Origin: Gracilibacillus massiliensis
GTDB taxonomy: Bacteria; Bacillota; Bacilli; Bacillales; Amphibacillaceae
Reading direction: 5' to 3'
Length of the DNA stretch: 64,000 nt
Assembly (NCBI RefSeq): GCF_001458115.1
Contig: NZ_CZRP01000013.1
Span: 682,001-746,000, forward strand
Both the position numbers and the translations under genes were made by a program. This document shows, piece by piece, positions 60,992 to 64,000 of this stretch (the first letter of the stretch is position 1; every line of letters begins with the position of its first letter). The notes under the pieces were generated by a model. It ran no database searches, was not told the DNA's origin, and worked only from the letters and a program-made list of their open reading frames with translations.

Positions 60992-62461
60992 TTATTCTAT
61001 ATATTGTACAAAACGTTCATAAGCTTCTTTCCAGCCAGAACGATTTGTAGGCTCATAATGTTGGACTGAAAAGGATCGGTTCACTATGTCTCTTGCTTCT
61101 TTAATATTTTTTATCTCACCTAATGCAATCCATTGACCAATTGCATTTCCAATCGAACTAGCTTCAATCGGACCTGCTATTACCTCTCGGTTGGTGGCAT
61201 TTGCTGTTAGCTGGCATAATATCTTATTACGTATTGCACCACCACCCATATGAATGCGTTTTAAGTTTACACCTGTCAAACTTTCTAATCTATTAATCAC
61301 CCAATAGTATTTCAATGCTAGACTTTCAAGGATACACCTAATGATTTCTCCTCTAGATTCAGGGATCGGTTGAGATGTTTCTTGACAATACTTCTGAATC
61401 TCGCTCACCATATTATCTGGGTTAAAGAACCTACTATCATCAGGGTTAATAAATGAACGGAAGGGTTCCGCCTTTTCAAAGAGATTATTTTCCTCCTCAA
61501 AATTAGTTTCAATACCTTCCCTTTCCCAAATGACCCGGCATTGTTGTAGTAACCACATTCCCATATTATTTTTCTGCAAGCGATACTTACCTTCCATCGT
61601 ACCTTCATTTGTGAAGCCCCAATTCATCGCATTACTTGCCGTTACGGGTTGACCTACTGGTACACCGATCAACACCCATGTACCACAACTCATAAATACG
61701 GATTGGTCATCTTCTAACGGAAGTGCAGCTAATGCATTGGCTGTATCATGCCCAGCAACATGCACTACCTTAACTGGATCCATCTGCAACTCTTTATTTA
61801 TCTCTGGCAATGTATCACCAGCAATCGTAAGCGGATTAGTGATAGGCGCCAATAAGTCACTCGATATGTCTAACCTATCTAGTATGCTGCTTTCCCATTC
61901 TTTTTTGCCTGCAGCAAGCATTTGCGTTGTGGAGCTAATCGTAAATTCATTTCTTTTTACCCCACTAAAAAAATAAGCTAATAAATTGGGCGTAAGCAAT
62001 AATGTTTCTGCTCTTTCTAATAGTTCTGGGTTAAGTTGTTTTATGGTATATAATTGAAAAATAGTATTAATAGATGCTGTCTCCACTCCGGTTAATGTAA
62101 ATAGTTCCTCTGAAGTGACTTTTTTTAATGCATCCTCCATGCCTTTCGCATTTTGAGGATTTCGATAACTATAAGGATTTGCTAAAAGCTCTCCTGTTTT
62201 GGAAAGTAAGCCAAAGTCAACTCCCCACGTATCAATCCCCATGCTCTCCACTTTGGTATGCCCTTGTTGAATGCTAGATTGCATTGCTTTTTTCATTTCA
62301 GAAAATAGATTTAAAATGTCCCAATAGTAATTTCCTGTGACATGAACTGGCTGGTTAGGAAAGCGATAGATTTCTTTTAAGTACATCTTTTCTCCGTCGA
62401 AGCTATTTAACATTAACCTTCCATTTGACGCCCCTATATCAAATGCCAAAACATTCTTCAT
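60992..62461 (-). CDS. FGGY carbohydrate kinase, rhamnulokinase-like (probable L-fuculokinase)
   Basis: This 489-residue FGGY kinase has DIGASNGRLML at the start, MGIDTWGVDFGLL, the catalytic Asp in VAGHDTANALAALP, and the ATP-site loop RIHMGGGAIRNKILCQLTANATNR. By sequence it belongs to the RhaB (L-rhamnulokinase) branch and not to E. coli FucK. Its neighbours fucI and fucA supply L-fuculose and use L-fuculose-1-phosphate, so it very likely phosphorylates L-fuculose here. This swap is known in other Firmicutes loci. It follows fucA by 31 bases on the same strand. ATG start after GGGAGGG. Confidence 0.9.
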   Translation of the reverse strand: MKNVLAFDIGASNGRLMLNSFDGEKMYLKEIYRFPNQPVHVTGNYYWDILNLFSEMKKAMQSSIQQGHTKVESMGIDTWGVDFGLLSKTGELLANPYSYRNPQNAKGMEDALKKVTSEELFTLTGVETASINTIFQLYTIKQLNPELLERAETLLLTPNLLAYFFSGVKRNEFTISSTTQMLAAGKKEWESSILDRLDISSDLLAPITNPLTIAGDTLPEINKELQMDPVKVVHVAGHDTANALAALPLEDDQSVFMSCGTWVLIGVPVGQPVTASNAMNWGFTNEGTMEGKYRLQKNNMGMWLLQQCRVIWEREGIETNFEEENNLFEKAEPFRSFINPDDSRFFNPDNMVSEIQKYCQETSQPIPESRGEIIRCILESLALKYYWVINRLESLTGVNLKRIHMGGGAIRNKILCQLTANATNREVIAGPIEASSIGNAIGQWIALGEIKNIKEARDIVNRSFSVQHYEPTNRSGWKEAYERFVQYIE

Positions 62462-62492
62462 TGAATCCCTCCCAATAAAAGAATAAATCTAT

Positions 62493-63143
62493 TTATTGTG
62501 AATTTTTTAATAGTTTTGCTCGATATTTTTCACTAGACAGATTTTTCAGATCTTGACACTCTTCTTCTGTTAGTAGTCTTGGTATACCTACTGAACTTGA
62601 TATGGTATATACCTTTGCAGCCTCTTCTGTTAACTGCATAAAAAAGTAAGCTTCTTTCATTGTCTTACCTACTGTTAATACTCCATGATTACGCATTACC
62701 ACAACATCGGTCTCTTCAATTACTTCTGCTACAGCATCTGCTAATACATGCGTTGTAGGAATCATATAATCTAAATATTTTACGTTTTTTATCATTGCTG
62801 GAAAGTCTGGAAACATACTAGGGATATCCTTACTCGCGGATGAGACACCAACCGAATAACTTGGATGCGCATGTAATACGGAATCAATATCTGACCTTCT
62901 TCTAAAACATTCGAGGTGCATAAGTAATTCTGAAGATGGTTTCAAATCACTTAAAACCTTCCCTGTTTCAATATCAACTTTCACCCATTGTTCTTCTTCA
63001 ATTTCTTGCAGGTCAAAGCCACTTGGAGAAATATACATATAAGCCCCATCTCTCATACTTAAATTACCTCCAGCACCAACCACTAATCCTGAAGTAACTA
63101 ATTTTGTAGCATACTCTTTTAATTGCCTTCTAACATTCAACAC
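62493..63143 (-). CDS. fucA: L-fuculose-1-phosphate aldolase (class II)
   Basis: This 216-residue zinc aldolase splits L-fuculose-1-phosphate into dihydroxyacetone phosphate and L-lactaldehyde. Motifs: GAGGNLSMRDG (phosphate site), SSELLMHLECF with the likely catalytic Glu, LHAHPSYSVGVS (zinc His pair) and VVMRNHGVLTVG. The length matches the family. The start is GTG at 63143 after GAGGAGGT. A gap of about 160 bases to fucU holds repeat copy C, so the operon is interrupted by a hairpin-rich insert. Confidence 0.93.
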   Translation of the reverse strand: MLNVRRQLKEYATKLVTSGLVVGAGGNLSMRDGAYMYISPSGFDLQEIEEEQWVKVDIETGKVLSDLKPSSELLMHLECFRRRSDIDSVLHAHPSYSVGVSSASKDIPSMFPDFPAMIKNVKYLDYMIPTTHVLADAVAEVIEETDVVVMRNHGVLTVGKTMKEAYFFMQLTEEAAKVYTISSSVGIPRLLTEEECQDLKNLSSEKYRAKLLKNSQ

Positions 63144-63169
63144 TATCTAACCTCCTCATATAAAGTGAG

Positions 63170-63285
63170 ACTATGATCAATCGTGTTTTTGATCACACTA
63201 ATCATTAACAAAAATTATCAGGGTGCTATCGTCTGTTTATCCCCACTTAGTTTCCTTGTGGTACTAAAATTTGAAGTTAGGGTCT
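63170..63285. repeat. Dispersed CCCCCACT-type repeat, copy C
   Basis: ATTATCAGGGTGCTATCGTCTG, ATCCCCACTTAG, TTTCC, TACTAAAATTTGAAGT and AGGG align with copy B at 53938-54056. The first stem has changed to GATCAATCGTG/ATCACACTAATC. It lies between fucU and fucA. Confidence 0.7.
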
Positions 63286-63306
63286 TAAAAACGTTTAGAA
63301 CCGTGA

Positions 63307-63744
63307 TTAAGAAATAACTCCCTTTTTCAATATAATATTGGCATACAAGGCTTTTTCGCCAGTAGCTATAATGGCATAAGCCTTCTTAGATCGCTCATAA
63401 AAAGCAAACCGTTCATCGTGATGAATTTTATCTCTTGCTATTTGATGTTTATTTAACAAGTCCTTATATGTTTGCCATATTTTTGGTTTATCTTCATTTT
63501 CTTCATCTACTACTTGCATCAATGTAACAGGATGTTCCACAAAAGTATCTACTGGAAACAATTCCAATATTGCGTCTAATAAATCAGGTATATTATGCCC
63601 ATCACACCGAATTAAACGATTAGCATAATTTGCGGCAGGAAAATTACCATCTCCTATCACAATTTCGTCACCATGCCCCATTTCTTGAAGCGTTTTCAGT
63701 AAATCCGGAGGTAAAATACTAGGTATATTTTTCAGCAAATCCAT
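63307..63744 (-). CDS. fucU: L-fucose mutarotase (RbsD/FucU family)
   Basis: This 145-residue enzyme interconverts alpha- and beta-L-fucose, giving the isomerase its preferred anomer. Family motifs: LKNIPSILPPDLLKTLQEMGHGDEIVIGDGNFPA with the conserved His and Asp, then DLLDAILELFPVD and a final YANIILKKGV. The ATG at 63744 stands very close to AGGAG. The TTG two codons later (63738) is better spaced and would give MLKNIP, the usual start of the family, so the true start may be there. It is the first metabolic gene after the LacI-type regulator. Confidence 0.92.
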   Translation of the reverse strand: MDLLKNIPSILPPDLLKTLQEMGHGDEIVIGDGNFPAANYANRLIRCDGHNIPDLLDAILELFPVDTFVEHPVTLMQVVDEENEDKPKIWQTYKDLLNKHQIARDKIHHDERFAFYERSKKAYAIIATGEKALYANIILKKGVIS

Positions 63745-63761
63745 TCACTCCTATTAACCAT

Positions 63762-64000
63762 TTATATTTTTCTTGTTGATTTTCGTATTAGAATATCTGG
63801 AGGCAATATTATCTTTCTTTCTTTTTCAACATTTTTATGTTCAACTCTCTCCACAAGAAACTGCACACCGATTTTTCCTAACTCACTAGCCGGTTGAGCA
63901 GCTACTGTAAAGAATGGATCAAAATAAACCACAGGCTCTACTTCATCAAAACAAACTACGGAAATATCTTTTGGAACATTAAGACCAAGTTCTTTTAAAG
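63762..64000 (-). CDS. LacI-family transcriptional regulator (C-terminal part)
   Basis: The last 78 residues of a regulator run off the window edge. They match the end of the sugar-binding domain of LacI/GalR proteins: LGLNVPKDISVVCFDEVEP, FTVAAQPASELGKIGVQFLVERVE and ILPPDILIRKST. The DNA-binding part is outside. It lies directly upstream of fucU on the same strand, so it is the probable local repressor of the fucose operon. It is too short to appear as a full ORF here. Confidence 0.88.
   Translation of the reverse strand, partial: LKELGLNVPKDISVVCFDEVEPVVYFDPFFTVAAQPASELGKIGVQFLVERVEHKNVEKERKIILPPDILIRKSTRKI

Overview
The window looks like chromosomal DNA of a low-GC, Gram-positive, spore-forming-type bacterium of the family Bacillaceae. 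This rests on the AT-rich sequence, strong AGGAGG-type ribosome sites with frequent TTG and GTG starts, U-tailed terminators, CcpA-type cre boxes, CvfB (YitL), LytS/YesM-type kinases and cell-wall sorting signals of the LPDTAT/LPETAT type. Very acidic giant surface proteins would suit a salt-tolerant genus (Gracilibacillus, Oceanobacillus or a relative). The genus is inference.

Layout. 1-11.6 kb: the end of a LytS-type histidine kinase, then two paralogous response regulators with SARP/BTAD output domains. They flank a 2428-residue wall-anchored adhesin-like protein built of Cna-type domains. 11.9-19.7 kb: an MHYT-GGDEF-EAL cyclic-di-GMP protein, a membrane protein, an alpha/beta hydrolase, a complete IS1182-type insertion sequence and an AraC regulator. 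19.8-26 kb: a truncated sugar transporter and a leftward catabolic gene set (two TIM-barrel isomerase/epimerases, a DUF2264 protein, a 2-hydroxyacid dehydrogenase, a permease) under a cre box. 26.2-38 kb: a structured leader RNA before cvfB, a MOP/MATE-type flippase, a cysteine-rich Ig-repeat protein, CopC/CopD-like proteins, a two-component system, a MerR/MATE pair and an aldo/keto reductase. 38.2-53.2 kb: two more giant wall-anchored proteins (a GH43-like plus GH2 enzyme and an LRR protein) with a DUF2804 protein and a small lipoprotein between them. 53.4-55.9 kb: an Xre regulator and a decayed ECF sigma/anti-sigma pair. 55.9-64 kb: an L-fucose locus (ROK kinase, GH29 alpha-L-fucosidase, fucI, FGGY kinase, fucA, fucU, end of a LacI regulator).

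Together the genes suggest a cell that attacks plant or algal polysaccharides and fucosylated glycans. Large glycosidases and adhesins sit on the wall, oligosaccharides are imported, and glycosides are cut inside the cell and fed into dedicated sugar pathways under catabolite control. No sortase and no complete sugar transporter lie in the window.

The most unusual content is non-coding. (i) A family of bipartite hairpin elements with a GGGACGGTTC core occurs at seven loci, six CDS ends lie at or inside a copy, one copy is split by the IS and one ends a broken transporter gene. (ii) Two arrays of short units phased at exactly 21 bp (four or five direct units, then three inverted) each lie between convergent genes. 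(iii) A roughly 280-nt leader with a near-consensus promoter, several helices and a strong terminator precedes cvfB and matches no RNA class I can name. (iv) A third dispersed repeat family of about 110 bp occurs three times.
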